A DNA stretch of 64,000 bases from Flavobacteriales bacterium (GTDB taxonomy: Bacteria > Bacteroidota > Bacteroidia > Flavobacteriales_F > PHOS-HE28). The stretch is taken from contig JACJZG010000004.1 in NCBI GenBank assembly GCA_020635715.1, forward strand, positions 124,001-188,000, in the 5' to 3' direction. How positions within the stretch are numbered: position 1 is the first letter of the stretch; each line of letters starts with the position of its first letter. Position numbers and translations under genes: made by a program. Below, piece by piece: positions 34,921 through 44,169 of the stretch. The notes under the pieces were generated by a model. That model was not told the DNA's origin. It worked only from the letters and a program-made list of their open reading frames with translations, and searched no databases.

Positions 34921-35364
34921 ATGAGCACATTAACCGACGAACTCGCCCAGGCGCTGCCGACCATGTTCCGCAGCATGATCCGCCTGGTGGCCGTGGAGAT
35001 GGGGAAGCATGGCAGCGAGCTGAGCATCCCCCAGTTCGGCATCCTCGACTTCCTGCTGACCAACACGCAGGCCGTGCAGACCGACCTGGCCAACCACTTC
35101 GCCAAGGACAAGAGCGTGATGCTGCGCCAGCTGGACGACATGGAGAAGGCCGGCTGGATCGAGCGCCAGATGGACCCGAACGACCGCCGCCGCAAGAACC
35201 TGGTGGTGACCAAGGCGGGCATGGAGGTCTACCGCAAGGTGGCCAAGCTGCGCGCCAAGGTCTTCGCGCGGGTGCTGGACGATGTGGGCAAGAAGGAACT
35301 GGCGGCAGCCTTGAACGTGGTGAACATCATGAACGAACGGGCCAACAGCGGCGACGCGGCATGA
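34921..35364 (+). CDS. MarR-family transcriptional regulator of the efflux operon
   Basis: 147 residues from the ATG at 34921; the longer frame would begin inside the operators. The winged helix is typical of MarR: LSIPQFGILDFLL, TDLANHFAKDKSVMLRQLDD, EKAGWIERQMDPNDRRRKNL. Dimerisation helices lie at both ends. The stop overlaps the tolC-like start by ATGA at 35361. Predicted repressor of itself and the RND efflux genes, released by a small molecule, as known for many MarR-efflux units. Confidence 0.93.
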   Translation: MSTLTDELAQALPTMFRSMIRLVAVEMGKHGSELSIPQFGILDFLLTNTQAVQTDLANHFAKDKSVMLRQLDDMEKAGWIERQMDPNDRRRKNLVVTKAGMEVYRKVAKLRAKVFARVLDDVGKKELAAALNVVNIMNERANSGDAA

Positions 35365-36680
35365 AACAGCTCCTGACCCTGCTCGCGGCCTCCCTGATCG
35401 GGACCGCCGGAGCCCAGCAACCCTTCACGCTCCGCCAGGCCATCGACTACGGTCGTGCCCACAGCCCGGCCATGGCCATCGCGGACAACGACCAGCGCCG
35501 GGCCGATGCCCAGGCCCAGGAGGCCGTGGCGGGCTACCTGCCGCAGATCAATGGCAGCGGCCAGCTGGACGACAACCTGAAGCGGCAGACGACCATCCTG
35601 CCGGCCGGCATCTTCAGCGACCAGCCCACACCGGTGCAGTTCGGCACCCAGTTCGTGACCACCCTCAACGTGCAGGCCGAGCAGACGCTGGTGGACGTGG
35701 CGCAGCTCAATGGCATCCAGGCCAACAAGCCGAACCTGGCCATGGCCTCTATCAAGAAGCAGCAGGCCGAGGAGCAGGTGATCTATGACATCGCGAAGGC
35801 CTACGCCCAAGCGCAGAGCTACCGGGAACAGGTCAAGTTGCTCGAAGCGAACGGCAGGCAGTATGATGAGCTGGTGCGCATCCTGAAGGTGCGTCTGGAG
35901 AACGGCGTGGTGCAGCAGCTCGATGCCGACCGGGTGGAGGTGACGCAGCGCAACATCGCCTCGCAGCTGCGCGTGGCCCAGGCCAACTACGAAGTGTCCC
36001 TTGATCAGCTGAAGCGCACCATGGGCATGCCCCTGGGCGAAGCACTGGAGGTGCTGGACGCCGTGCGCACGGATGCCGCGGAAGCTCCGGGCACGACCGA
36101 CTTCAGCCTGGACAAGGTGCTGGCCCACCAGTACAACCAACAGAGCGAGCTGCTCTACGGCATCGACCTGAAGCGCAAACGCAACATGTGGCTGCCCACC
36201 TTGAGCGCATACGGCCGCTATGGCGCCATGGCGCAGGGCAACGACCTGGGCCAGAGCTACGACAACTGGTACGACTACGCGGCGATCGGCCTGAAGCTGA
36301 ACGTGCCGCTCTTCAGCGGGCTGCGGCGTGTGAGCCAGATCAGGCAGAGCGAGATCGCCCTGATGAACCTGCGCGAGCAGCAGCGCGATGCCGACCTGGG
36401 CTTCGAGCTGAACTACAAGAGCGCCAACACGCGCCTGCTCGCCACCAGCAACAACGCGCAGAACGACGCCGAGAACCTGGAGCTCGCCGAACGCGTCTTC
36501 GCCAACACGAACCTGCAGTACCAGCAGGGGCTCGCCTCGCTGAGCGACCTCCTGAACGCGGACTACCAGTTGCAGGTGGCGCGCAACAACTGGACGACAT
36601 CCGTCCTCAACCGCTCCATCGCGGTGCTCGATCTCGAGCGCTCCAAGGGCGGCCTCCTGAACTACGCGAACACCCTCTGA
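35361..36680 (+). CDS. TolC-family outer membrane efflux protein
   Basis: 439 residues: signal peptide (LLTLLAASLIGTAGAQ), then two OEP repeats of long helices and short beta segments (GYLPQINGSGQLDDN in the first half, WLPTLSAYGRYGAM in the second). The start AQQPFTLRQAIDYGRAHSPA is typical of the family. It forms the trimeric outer membrane channel of a tripartite pump. Second gene of the marR operon, before the adaptor and RND genes. Confidence 0.93.
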   Translation: MKQLLTLLAASLIGTAGAQQPFTLRQAIDYGRAHSPAMAIADNDQRRADAQAQEAVAGYLPQINGSGQLDDNLKRQTTILPAGIFSDQPTPVQFGTQFVTTLNVQAEQTLVDVAQLNGIQANKPNLAMASIKKQQAEEQVIYDIAKAYAQAQSYREQVKLLEANGRQYDELVRILKVRLENGVVQQLDADRVEVTQRNIASQLRVAQANYEVSLDQLKRTMGMPLGEALEVLDAVRTDAAEAPGTTDFSLDKVLAHQYNQQSELLYGIDLKRKRNMWLPTLSAYGRYGAMAQGNDLGQSYDNWYDYAAIGLKLNVPLFSGLRRVSQIRQSEIALMNLREQQRDADLGFELNYKSANTRLLATSNNAQNDAENLELAERVFANTNLQYQQGLASLSDLLNADYQLQVARNNWTTSVLNRSIAVLDLERSKGGLLNYANTL

Positions 36681-36713
36681 TCACCGAACCATCCGCCCAA
36701 GGCGAACACGACG

Positions 36714-37793
36714 ATGAAACGCAAATGGATACTACCGCTGGTGCTCCTCGCACTGGCATTGATCATCGGCCTGCGACTGGCCGCGAACAAGAAGAAGCTC
36801 GACGCCGCCAAGGAGCCGGTGGACCGCAGCGCCTTCGCCATCCCGGTGAACACCGTCATGGCGGCGCGTGGCCCGGTGGAGGGCGTCTTCACCGTACCCG
36901 GAACGCTGGAGCCTTATGAGAAGGCGCGCGTGATGGTGCAGGCGCAGGGCAAGCTCGCCACCCTCCATGTGGATCTCGGTTCGCGTGTGAGCAAGGGTCA
37001 GACGCTGGGCAGCCTGGATGTGGCGCAGAAGCAGCTGGACCTCCAGGCGGCGGAGCTGCAACTGGAGAAGCTGCGCAAGGACGACCAGCGTTACCGCGAA
37101 CTGGTCGCTGGCAAGGCCACCACGGAGGCGAGCTATGACGATGTGCACTACCAGTTCGAGAGCGCGAAGGTGAAGGTGGACCAGATCCGCCAGCAGCTTC
37201 GCGACGCGCAGGTGATCAGCCCGGTGAATGGCACCGTGGTGGCGAAGAACGTGGAGGTGGGCGAGTACGTGAGCGCCAACACCGCGGTGGTGGAAGTGGT
37301 GGACGTGAGCCGCCTGAAGGCGAAGGTGTACGTGAGCGAGCAGGACGCCTACCGGGTGAAGGAGGGCGATGCCGTGACCGTGACCAGCGAAGTGTATCCC
37401 GGTGAGAGCTTCCAAGGCACGGTGAGCTTCGTGAGCCCGCGCGGCGATGCGAGCCACAACTACCTGGTGGAGGTGGCGGTGAAGAACGAGAAGGCGCACG
37501 CCTTGAAGAGCGGCACCTTCATCAGCGCACGTTTCGATACCGGCGCCACGGGCGACATGCTCGCCATCCCGAAGAGCGCATTGGGCGAAGGCATGAAGGA
37601 CGCCTACGTGTACGTCGTGGTGGGCGACACCAGCGGCATGCGCGCGCAGCGTCGTCCGCTCGTGCTGGGCCGCGAGGTGGGTGAACGCGTGGAAGTGGTG
37701 CAGGGCCTGCAGCCGAACGAGGTGGTGGTGGTGAGCGGTCAGCTGAACCTGGTGGATGGAAGCCGGGTGAGCGTGAACGCAGGCGGAAAGTGA
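36714..37793 (+). CDS. RND efflux periplasmic adaptor (HlyD/MFP family)
   Basis: 359 residues: an N-terminal membrane anchor (LPLVLLALALIIGLRLA), a barrel-sandwich lipoyl half (VQAQGKLATLHVDLGSRVSK), a short alpha-hairpin (residues about 105-160), the second lipoyl half (DAQVISPVNGTVVAKNVEVG), then beta-barrel and membrane-proximal domains. It bridges the RND pump and the TolC-like channel. Located 33 bp after the tolC-like gene and 131 bp before the pump gene. Confidence 0.93.
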   Translation: MKRKWILPLVLLALALIIGLRLAANKKKLDAAKEPVDRSAFAIPVNTVMAARGPVEGVFTVPGTLEPYEKARVMVQAQGKLATLHVDLGSRVSKGQTLGSLDVAQKQLDLQAAELQLEKLRKDDQRYRELVAGKATTEASYDDVHYQFESAKVKVDQIRQQLRDAQVISPVNGTVVAKNVEVGEYVSANTAVVEVVDVSRLKAKVYVSEQDAYRVKEGDAVTVTSEVYPGESFQGTVSFVSPRGDASHNYLVEVAVKNEKAHALKSGTFISARFDTGATGDMLAIPKSALGEGMKDAYVYVVVGDTSGMRAQRRPLVLGREVGERVEVVQGLQPNEVVVVSGQLNLVDGSRVSVNAGGK

Positions 37794-37924
37794 ATGGGAG
37801 GTGGTGAATAGCGAATGGGACCGACCCGCAACGGAACAGAACATGATGATGAATGATGGAGCGGCTTGGTAACGGGTTCCCCGGTCACCGACCCCGCTTC
37901 GCCATCCATTCGAATTGAACGACA

Positions 37925-40900
37925 ATGAGCATCACAGAAGTCGCCATCAAACGCCCGCTGCTGATCACGGTGATCTTCGTCACCCTGATCCTCTTCGGGT
38001 TCGTGAGCTACAAGCAGCTCAACTACAACCTGCTTCCGAAGTTCGAAGCCAACGTGGTGATGGTGCAGACCACCTACCGCGGCGCTTCGCCCGAGGAGAT
38101 CCAGAACACCTTGACCAAGCCCCTGGAGGATGCGGTGAGCGCGATCGAGGGCGTGGACCAGATCGCCAGCACCAGCATGGAGGGCGTCTCGGCGATCACC
38201 ATCACCTTGAAGTCGGGGACCAACGTGAACAACGCCCAGCGCGATGCCGAACGCCGCATCGACCAGATCCGCGCCTCGCTGCCGGAGGATGCGGATGATC
38301 CCGTGGTGCGCCGCTTCAGTACGGACGAGATCCCCATCCTGCGCCTCAGCGTGAGCAGTCACCTTTCGCCCGGGGACCTCTACCAGTTGCTCGACGACCG
38401 CGTGGCGCCCATCATTAGCAACGTGAGCGGTGTGGGCAGCGTGACCCTCATCGGCGCGCAGCAGCGTGAGATCCAGGTGGTGATGGACAATGACAAGCTG
38501 AAGGCCTACGGGATCAGCCCCGGTCAGGTGGCCCAGGCCGTGAGCGCCAACAGCAGCACCTATCCGGCCGGCAATGTGGAGGGCGGCGACGATCGCCTCT
38601 CGATCAACCTGGATGCGCGGGCCATCACCGTGGACGACCTGCGTCGTACCGTGGTGCGCGAGAGTGCGGATGGCTCGCGGATCCTCCTGCAGGACATCGC
38701 CGCGGTGACCGACGGCCTGAGCGAGGCCACCACCTACAACCGCATCAACGGGCAGCCGGGCATCGGCATGCAGATCGTGAAACAGAGCGACGCCAATGCG
38801 GTGGAGGTGAGCAAGGGTGTGAAGGCGCGTCTATCGCAGCTCAAGACCGAGCTGGCGGACACCGGCTTCGACTACAAGATCGCCATCGACCAGAGCCTCT
38901 ATACGCTCAGCAGCGCCAACGCCGTGATGTTCGACCTGATGCTCGCCGTGCTCATCGTGGGCGTGGTGATGCTCGTCTTCCTGCACAGTTTGCGCAGCTC
39001 CCTCTTCGTGCTCGTGGCCCTGCCCAGCGCCATGATCCCCACGTTCATCCTCATGTACGCGTTCGGCTTCTCGCTGAACCTGATGACCTTGATGGCGCTC
39101 TCGCTGGTGGTGGGCATCCTGGTGGATGACAGCATCGTGGTGCTGGAGAACATCTACCGCCACCTGGAGATGGGCAAGACCCGCTGGACCGCCGCGCTCG
39201 AAGGGCGGAACGAGATCGGCTTCACCGCCATGGCCATCACCTTGGTGGACGTGGTGGTCTTCCTGCCGCTCGCGCTCAGTGGCGGCATGATCGGCAACAT
39301 CCTGCGCGAGTTCTCGCTCGTGGTGGTCTTCAGCACGCTCATGAGCCTGGTCGTGGCCTTCACGCTCACACCGCTCCTCGCATCGCGCTGGGGCAAGCTC
39401 GAGCACCTGACGAAGGACACGCTCTGGGGCCGCTTCAGCCTCGGCTTCGAGCGCGCGATCGACCGCCTGCAGGCGTGGTATGGGAACATGCTCGCGAAGT
39501 CCCTGCGTCGTAAACGTTGGGTGCTCATCACGGTGCTGGTGCTCATCATCGGCTCCATCGCACTGCTGCCGGCCGGCTTCATCGGCGCCACCTTCATCCC
39601 CGACAGCGACCGCGGCGAGTTCCTGGTGCAGCTCGAGACCGCACCGCAGGCATCGCTCGCCCTGACCGATCAGCTCACCCAGGAGGCCGAGCGCATCATC
39701 CTGAAGCACCCCGAGGTGATCGACGCGTTCACGAACGTGGGCACCCAGAGCGGGCAGATGGGCGGCAGCGGTTCGGCCAACGCGAACCTCGCGGAGATCA
39801 ACGTGAAGCTCGTGCCCAAGACACAACGTCCGTTCTCCTCGGTGGAGTTCGGCACCATCCTGCGCGATGAACTCGGCCAGATCCCCGGCCTGAAGACGAC
39901 CGTCACGCAGACGCGCATCACCGGCAGCGCCAACACACCGATCCAGATCGCCGTGAAGGGAACCGACATGGACAGCTTGTGGAAGGCGGCCCGCATGATC
40001 AAGGCGATCACCGCCGCTACGCCCGGCAGCGACTACGTGCAGTACAGCACCAAGAGCCCCAAGCCCGAGGTGCGCGTGCGCCTCGACCAGGACCGCATGG
40101 CGGCGATGGGCTTCACCAGCACCGACATCGGCATCGCGGTGCAGACGGCCTTCCGCGGCAACGACCGCAGCAAGTTCAAGGAGGGCGGCGATGAGTACCC
40201 GATCAACGTGCGACTTGACCAGGAGGACCGCCGCGACGTGAACAGCGTGCGCGACCTGATGGTGACCAACAGCAAGGGCGCGACCGTTCAGCTGTCGCAG
40301 CTCGCCGAGGTTTACGAGGACGTGGGCAGCAGCGTGCTGCAGCGCACGGATCGCTTGAACAGCATCACCATCAACAGCGCGGCGGTGGGTCGCCCCAGTG
40401 GTACCATCGTGGCGGAGATCAAGCAGGCGCTCACCAAGGAACACCTGCCCGCAGGCATCTCCATCGACTACCTGGGCGATGCGAAGAACCAGGGCGATGC
40501 CTTCGGGAGCCTCGGCACGGCGTTGCTGCTCGGCATCCTGCTCGTGTACCTGATCATGGTCGCGCTCTACGAGAACGCGCTCTATCCCTTCGTCGTCCTC
40601 TTCTCCATCCCGGTGGCCTTGGTCGGCGCGCTGCTCGGCCTCGCGCTCAGCATGCAGCCGCTGGCCATCTTCAGCATCGTGGGTGTGATCATGCTGCTGG
40701 GTCTGGTGAGCAAGAACGGCATCCTCATCGTCGACTTCGCGAACCACCTGCGCAAGGAGGGCATGGGCCTGAGCGAAGCGCTGGTGGAAGCCGGCAAGGA
40801 ACGCCTGCGTCCGATCCTGATGACCACCGTGGCGATGATCTTCGGCATGATGCCCATCGCACTCGCCAGCGGCGACGGCGCCGAGGTGAAGAACGGCATG

Positions 40901-41059
40901 GCCTGGGTGATCATCGGCGGCCTCACCAGCTCGCTCATCCTCACGCTCTTCCTGGTGCCCACGATGTATTACATCATGACGCGCCTGATGGAGATGGTGG
41001 GCGGTAAGCGCTTCAAGCGGAAGCGGAGGAAGGTGGAGGAGCGTGTGGTGGTGGCGTGA
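37925..41059 (+). CDS. RND multidrug efflux transporter (HAE1-like inner membrane pump)
   Basis: 1044 residues, the usual length for AcrB-like pumps. The duplicated RND layout is visible: the first helix (PLLITVIFVTLILFGFVSY), a porter domain with FEANVVMVQTTYRGASPEEI, helices 2-6 with the proton-relay pair in VGILVDDSIVVLENIYRH, a second porter domain from about 560, and helices 8-12 ending TLFLVPTMYYIMTRLME. The tail is Lys/Arg-rich. Proton-driven export of drugs, bile-like compounds or dyes is expected; substrate not predictable. Last gene of the marR operon, ending 19 bp before a convergent gene. Confidence 0.95.
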   Translation: MSITEVAIKRPLLITVIFVTLILFGFVSYKQLNYNLLPKFEANVVMVQTTYRGASPEEIQNTLTKPLEDAVSAIEGVDQIASTSMEGVSAITITLKSGTNVNNAQRDAERRIDQIRASLPEDADDPVVRRFSTDEIPILRLSVSSHLSPGDLYQLLDDRVAPIISNVSGVGSVTLIGAQQREIQVVMDNDKLKAYGISPGQVAQAVSANSSTYPAGNVEGGDDRLSINLDARAITVDDLRRTVVRESADGSRILLQDIAAVTDGLSEATTYNRINGQPGIGMQIVKQSDANAVEVSKGVKARLSQLKTELADTGFDYKIAIDQSLYTLSSANAVMFDLMLAVLIVGVVMLVFLHSLRSSLFVLVALPSAMIPTFILMYAFGFSLNLMTLMALSLVVGILVDDSIVVLENIYRHLEMGKTRWTAALEGRNEIGFTAMAITLVDVVVFLPLALSGGMIGNILREFSLVVVFSTLMSLVVAFTLTPLLASRWGKLEHLTKDTLWGRFSLGFERAIDRLQAWYGNMLAKSLRRKRWVLITVLVLIIGSIALLPAGFIGATFIPDSDRGEFLVQLETAPQASLALTDQLTQEAERIILKHPEVIDAFTNVGTQSGQMGGSGSANANLAEINVKLVPKTQRPFSSVEFGTILRDELGQIPGLKTTVTQTRITGSANTPIQIAVKGTDMDSLWKAARMIKAITAATPGSDYVQYSTKSPKPEVRVRLDQDRMAAMGFTSTDIGIAVQTAFRGNDRSKFKEGGDEYPINVRLDQEDRRDVNSVRDLMVTNSKGATVQLSQLAEVYEDVGSSVLQRTDRLNSITINSAAVGRPSGTIVAEIKQALTKEHLPAGISIDYLGDAKNQGDAFGSLGTALLLGILLVYLIMVALYENALYPFVVLFSIPVALVGALLGLALSMQPLAIFSIVGVIMLLGLVSKNGILIVDFANHLRKEGMGLSEALVEAGKERLRPILMTTVAMIFGMMPIALASGDGAEVKNGMAWVIIGGLTSSLILTLFLVPTMYYIMTRLMEMVGGKRFKRKRRKVEERVVVA

Positions 41060-41078
41060 TCTGCGCCTTATACACCGC

Positions 41079-43151
41079 TTATGCGAGTGTGACGAAGTAC
41101 ATCTCCAGTTCGCCTTTCCCCTTGGCGTGCACCTTGCCGCGTGGAGTGAAAGCGAAAGCGACCGATCCATCCGCCTTTTTATGTTCGTTGACAAGGTCAT
41201 ATGTGATGGCGCTGATGTTCACTTGCCCAGCGGCCCCCGAGCTTTCCATGCGACTAGCGGTGTTGACCGTATCTCCCCAGATGTCGTATTGGAACTTCTT
41301 TACACCCACGATCCCGGCGATGACGGGTCCTGTGTGAATGCCAACTCGCATTTCGAACACGGGTAGTCCGAGCGCCGAGCGTTGAACCTTCCGTAGGCGC
41401 ATGAACGCCTGCATCTCCAGGGCGGCTGTTACGACATCCGCTGGTGAAGTGGAACCAGGGTCCGGTAAGCCCCCGGCACACATGTATGCATCGCCGATGG
41501 TCTTGATCTTCTCGATCCCGCGCTTGTCGATGATCTTATCGAAGGCCTTGAAACAGGCATTCAGCTCTTGTACGAGCTCCTGAGCGCTCATACGTTCGCT
41601 TGCTTCCGTGAATCCTTTGAAATCCGTGAACAAGATCGTGGCCTGGTCGAAATGACGTGCTTGCGCTTCGCCCTTCTGCTTCAGCTCTTGGGCCACTTCG
41701 AAAGGAAGGATGTTCAGCAGGAGCCGTTCACTTCGGGCTTGCTCCCGTTCCACTTGGGCCTTGGCCCGTCGCGTGGTGCGAAGCCGACCCCAGAGACCGA
41801 GCGCCGCAAGGCCGACCAGGGTGCCGCTGAACAGGAGCCCATTGCGCCGCAGGCGTTCCCCAGCGAGCCGGGTCTCGGCTTGAGCGGTCATGCGTTCCTT
41901 TTCCAGTCGATGGTTAAGGCTGTCCGCCAGCAGTCGTTGTTGCATACCGTATTGAAGCTGGAAGCGGGTGCGTTCGAGAGCGGCATCGTGTCTGCGGATG
42001 CTGTCCGCCAATTGGTCATACCGCGCACGCGAGGCATAGGCTTCCTTCCACTGGCCGAGACGGGCGCATGCCTCGGCGCGCAGCTGGTGGATGTGGATGT
42101 GCTCCTCAGCGTTCAGTCTATCGATCGGGAATTTCGCGAGGAAAGTCCGACTGGTCCGCTCGGTGGCCCCGGGATCGCCAACTCGAAGTTCGAGTCGGGC
42201 CTGCTGGACGTACCTTTCTCCGAAGTCGACCTCCTCGCCCGTGAGGTTGAGGAACCACCGCTTGACCCGTGCGATCGCATTCGGGAATTCCTCCAGCGCC
42301 TCATGATATCGTCCGAGGGAATCGAGCGCTTCAACGCGTTTCAACGGCCACGAAGCCATGCCACCTGGATCCAATGCGGCCTTCTCCGTCGCCATGTTTA
42401 AGGCGGCCTCGAAGGCTCCGCTGTGCATGAGGACCTCGAATCGTTTCTGCAGGAGCATGAAGAGCCTGAGACTGTCAGCAGGGATTGATGCGGACCGACC
42501 GATCCCCTTCTCAAGTTCCGAAAGGGCTTCGTGGAACCTGCCGGATTGGTCCAGAAGACTGGCACGGTCTGCGTTTTCATCGGTGAGCTGCTCATTCTTT
42601 GAGAAGTCAGGACGAAGGGCGATGGCACGGTCCATAGCTTCCAAGGCTTCCGGATACATGCTACGACGGGCGAAGAACCATTTCAGCGCCGAGATGGCTT
42701 CGATGAGAAGCGCAGTATCACGTGTCAGCTCGGCATTCGAGATGCTCACTAGATGATCCTCCAAGGCCGCTTGGTAGCGCTGTAGGTATGCGTTCGTCGA
42801 GGCCCGGACAAGCATTGCATTGACCATGCCGCACCTGTTCTCATGTTCGGCGAATGCATGGACAACACTGTCGGCCAGTTCGACGCCACGGAGCATGCTG
42901 GATTGATCCTTGTAGGCTGTCACAGTCATGCTGCCCACCTGGAAGGTGGTGCCTTCATTGGCCTCTTCCACTATCACGGAAAGTAGGTGAGAGCTTCCCA
43001 TGTAGGGGTCGCTCGACCCCGGGTCGTTCAATACTCTACTAACGAGGTCATCGGCCCGGCGGTCTTGGGCGATGACGATGGAGTAACAAGCGCTGGCGAC
43101 CAAACCGGTCGTTATACATCGGACGACGGATACTCGGAGGAGATGATGCAT
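41079..43151 (-). CDS. TPR protein with class III adenylate/guanylate cyclase domain
   Basis: 690 residues from the ATG at 43151, which opens a signal-like segment (LLRVSVVRCITTGLVASA, ending IVIAQ); an ATG at 43187 is also possible. TPR-like helices fill about 50-420, a membrane helix lies near 430-450 (LLFSGTLVGLAALGLWG), and a helical linker with ERLLLNILPFEVAQEL leads into the cyclase domain. Catalytic residues: metal Asp in LFTDFKGFTEA and TIGDAYMCAGG, base-recognition Lys in KIKTIGD and Asp in YDIWGDTVNTASRM, with the Asn and Arg of that motif stabilising the transition state. Lys/Asp favour ATP, so cAMP is the likely product. The periplasmic TPR input recalls the kinase at 11140. Confidence 0.92.
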   Translation of the reverse strand: MHHLLRVSVVRCITTGLVASACYSIVIAQDRRADDLVSRVLNDPGSSDPYMGSSHLLSVIVEEANEGTTFQVGSMTVTAYKDQSSMLRGVELADSVVHAFAEHENRCGMVNAMLVRASTNAYLQRYQAALEDHLVSISNAELTRDTALLIEAISALKWFFARRSMYPEALEAMDRAIALRPDFSKNEQLTDENADRASLLDQSGRFHEALSELEKGIGRSASIPADSLRLFMLLQKRFEVLMHSGAFEAALNMATEKAALDPGGMASWPLKRVEALDSLGRYHEALEEFPNAIARVKRWFLNLTGEEVDFGERYVQQARLELRVGDPGATERTSRTFLAKFPIDRLNAEEHIHIHQLRAEACARLGQWKEAYASRARYDQLADSIRRHDAALERTRFQLQYGMQQRLLADSLNHRLEKERMTAQAETRLAGERLRRNGLLFSGTLVGLAALGLWGRLRTTRRAKAQVEREQARSERLLLNILPFEVAQELKQKGEAQARHFDQATILFTDFKGFTEASERMSAQELVQELNACFKAFDKIIDKRGIEKIKTIGDAYMCAGGLPDPGSTSPADVVTAALEMQAFMRLRKVQRSALGLPVFEMRVGIHTGPVIAGIVGVKKFQYDIWGDTVNTASRMESSGAAGQVNISAITYDLVNEHKKADGSVAFAFTPRGKVHAKGKGELEMYFVTLA

Positions 43152-43295
43152 ATACCTAAGGAGTGGCACTAGCACCAAGTTGCGCATTTCCCGTTTATCA
43201 AAGAGCGAGGTACAGACTTGAGAACGTAGTGACCAACGATCGTCATTCCCCCGGCGGCCGGGTCCGTGCGATCTTTCGGAACGAACACCACCACC

Positions 43296-44069
43296 ATGAA
43301 CAAGTTGAACGACAAGGTGGCCCTGGTCACCGGTGCCGCCTCGGGTCTTGGAAAGGCCATTGCCACGCTCTATGCCGCCAATGGCGCCAGGGTCGTTGCC
43401 GTGGACCGCCAGCTCGATGCACTGAAGGCCGTGGAGCAGGAGATCGCAGACGGGGGCGGCACCGTGCACAGCCTGCAGGCGGACATGGCCGTGCCTGCTG
43501 ACGTGGAAGCGATGGTGCGGGCCGCTTTAACGCGCTTCGGCACGCTCGATATCCTGGTGAACAACGCCGGCATCATGGACGACTTCAGTCCGGTGGACCA
43601 GGTGAGCGATGCGGCCTGGCGCCGTGTGATGGCCGTGAACCTCGATGGCCCGATGCAGGCGATGCGCGCCGCTTTGCAGGTGATGCTGCCGAAGAAGAGC
43701 GGTGTCATCATCAACATCGCCAGCGTGGGTGGTCTGTACGGTGCACGCGCCGGGGCGGCCTACACCACCAGCAAGCACGCGCTCATCGGCCTCACGAAGA
43801 ACACCGGTTACCTGCATGCGCAGCAGGGTATCCGTTGCGTGGCCATCGCGCCGGGCGCCATGAACACGGCCATCGGCAAGGACATCGACTTCGCCCATCT
43901 GCCGGCGGCGGAACTCTTCAACACGCGCATCGCACCGGGCATGGCGCTGAACCCACGTACCAGCGAACCCATGGAAGTGGCGCGGCTCGCCCTCTTCCTG
44001 GCCAGTGAGGATGCCAGCTTCGTGAATGCTACGACCGTGGTGGCCGATGGGGGGTGGACGGCGTATTGA
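43296..44069 (+). CDS. SDR-family oxidoreductase
   Basis: 257 residues from the ATG at 43296. Classical short-chain dehydrogenase motifs: cofactor loop TGAASGLGKAIA near residue 13, NNAGIMDD near 90, catalytic Ser in IINIASVGG, Tyr and Lys in YTTSKHALIG, and a C-terminal FVNATTVVADGGWTAY. The Asp-Arg after the second strand (VVAVDRQ) suggests NAD rather than NADP. Substrate cannot be told. Divergent from the cyclase gene; ends 100 bp before a convergent T9SS gene. Confidence 0.93.
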   Translation: MNKLNDKVALVTGAASGLGKAIATLYAANGARVVAVDRQLDALKAVEQEIADGGGTVHSLQADMAVPADVEAMVRAALTRFGTLDILVNNAGIMDDFSPVDQVSDAAWRRVMAVNLDGPMQAMRAALQVMLPKKSGVIINIASVGGLYGARAGAAYTTSKHALIGLTKNTGYLHAQQGIRCVAIAPGAMNTAIGKDIDFAHLPAAELFNTRIAPGMALNPRTSEPMEVARLALFLASEDASFVNATTVVADGGWTAY

Positions 44070-44115
44070 GGGGTTGTTCGATCATGCGGTTATTCGAACC
44101 ACAGGTCTTGGGCGC

Positions 44116-44149
44116 GGCAGGGACTCCTCATACCTCGGGAGACCCTGCC
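44116..44149. terminator. Bidirectional terminator between convergent genes
   Basis: GGCAGGGACTCC and GGAGACCCTGCC pair with one A:A mismatch around a ten-base loop. It lies midway between the SDR gene and the convergent T9SS gene ending at 44170. Confidence 0.75.
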
Positions 44150-44169
44150 GAGTATAAAGACCGGTGATA

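Noticed and set aside
38831..41200. Long minus-strand reading frame of 789 codons across the RND gene
   Set aside because: It is the antisense of a clear RND pump; the His/Glu-rich composition is typical of antisense frames in GC-rich DNA.
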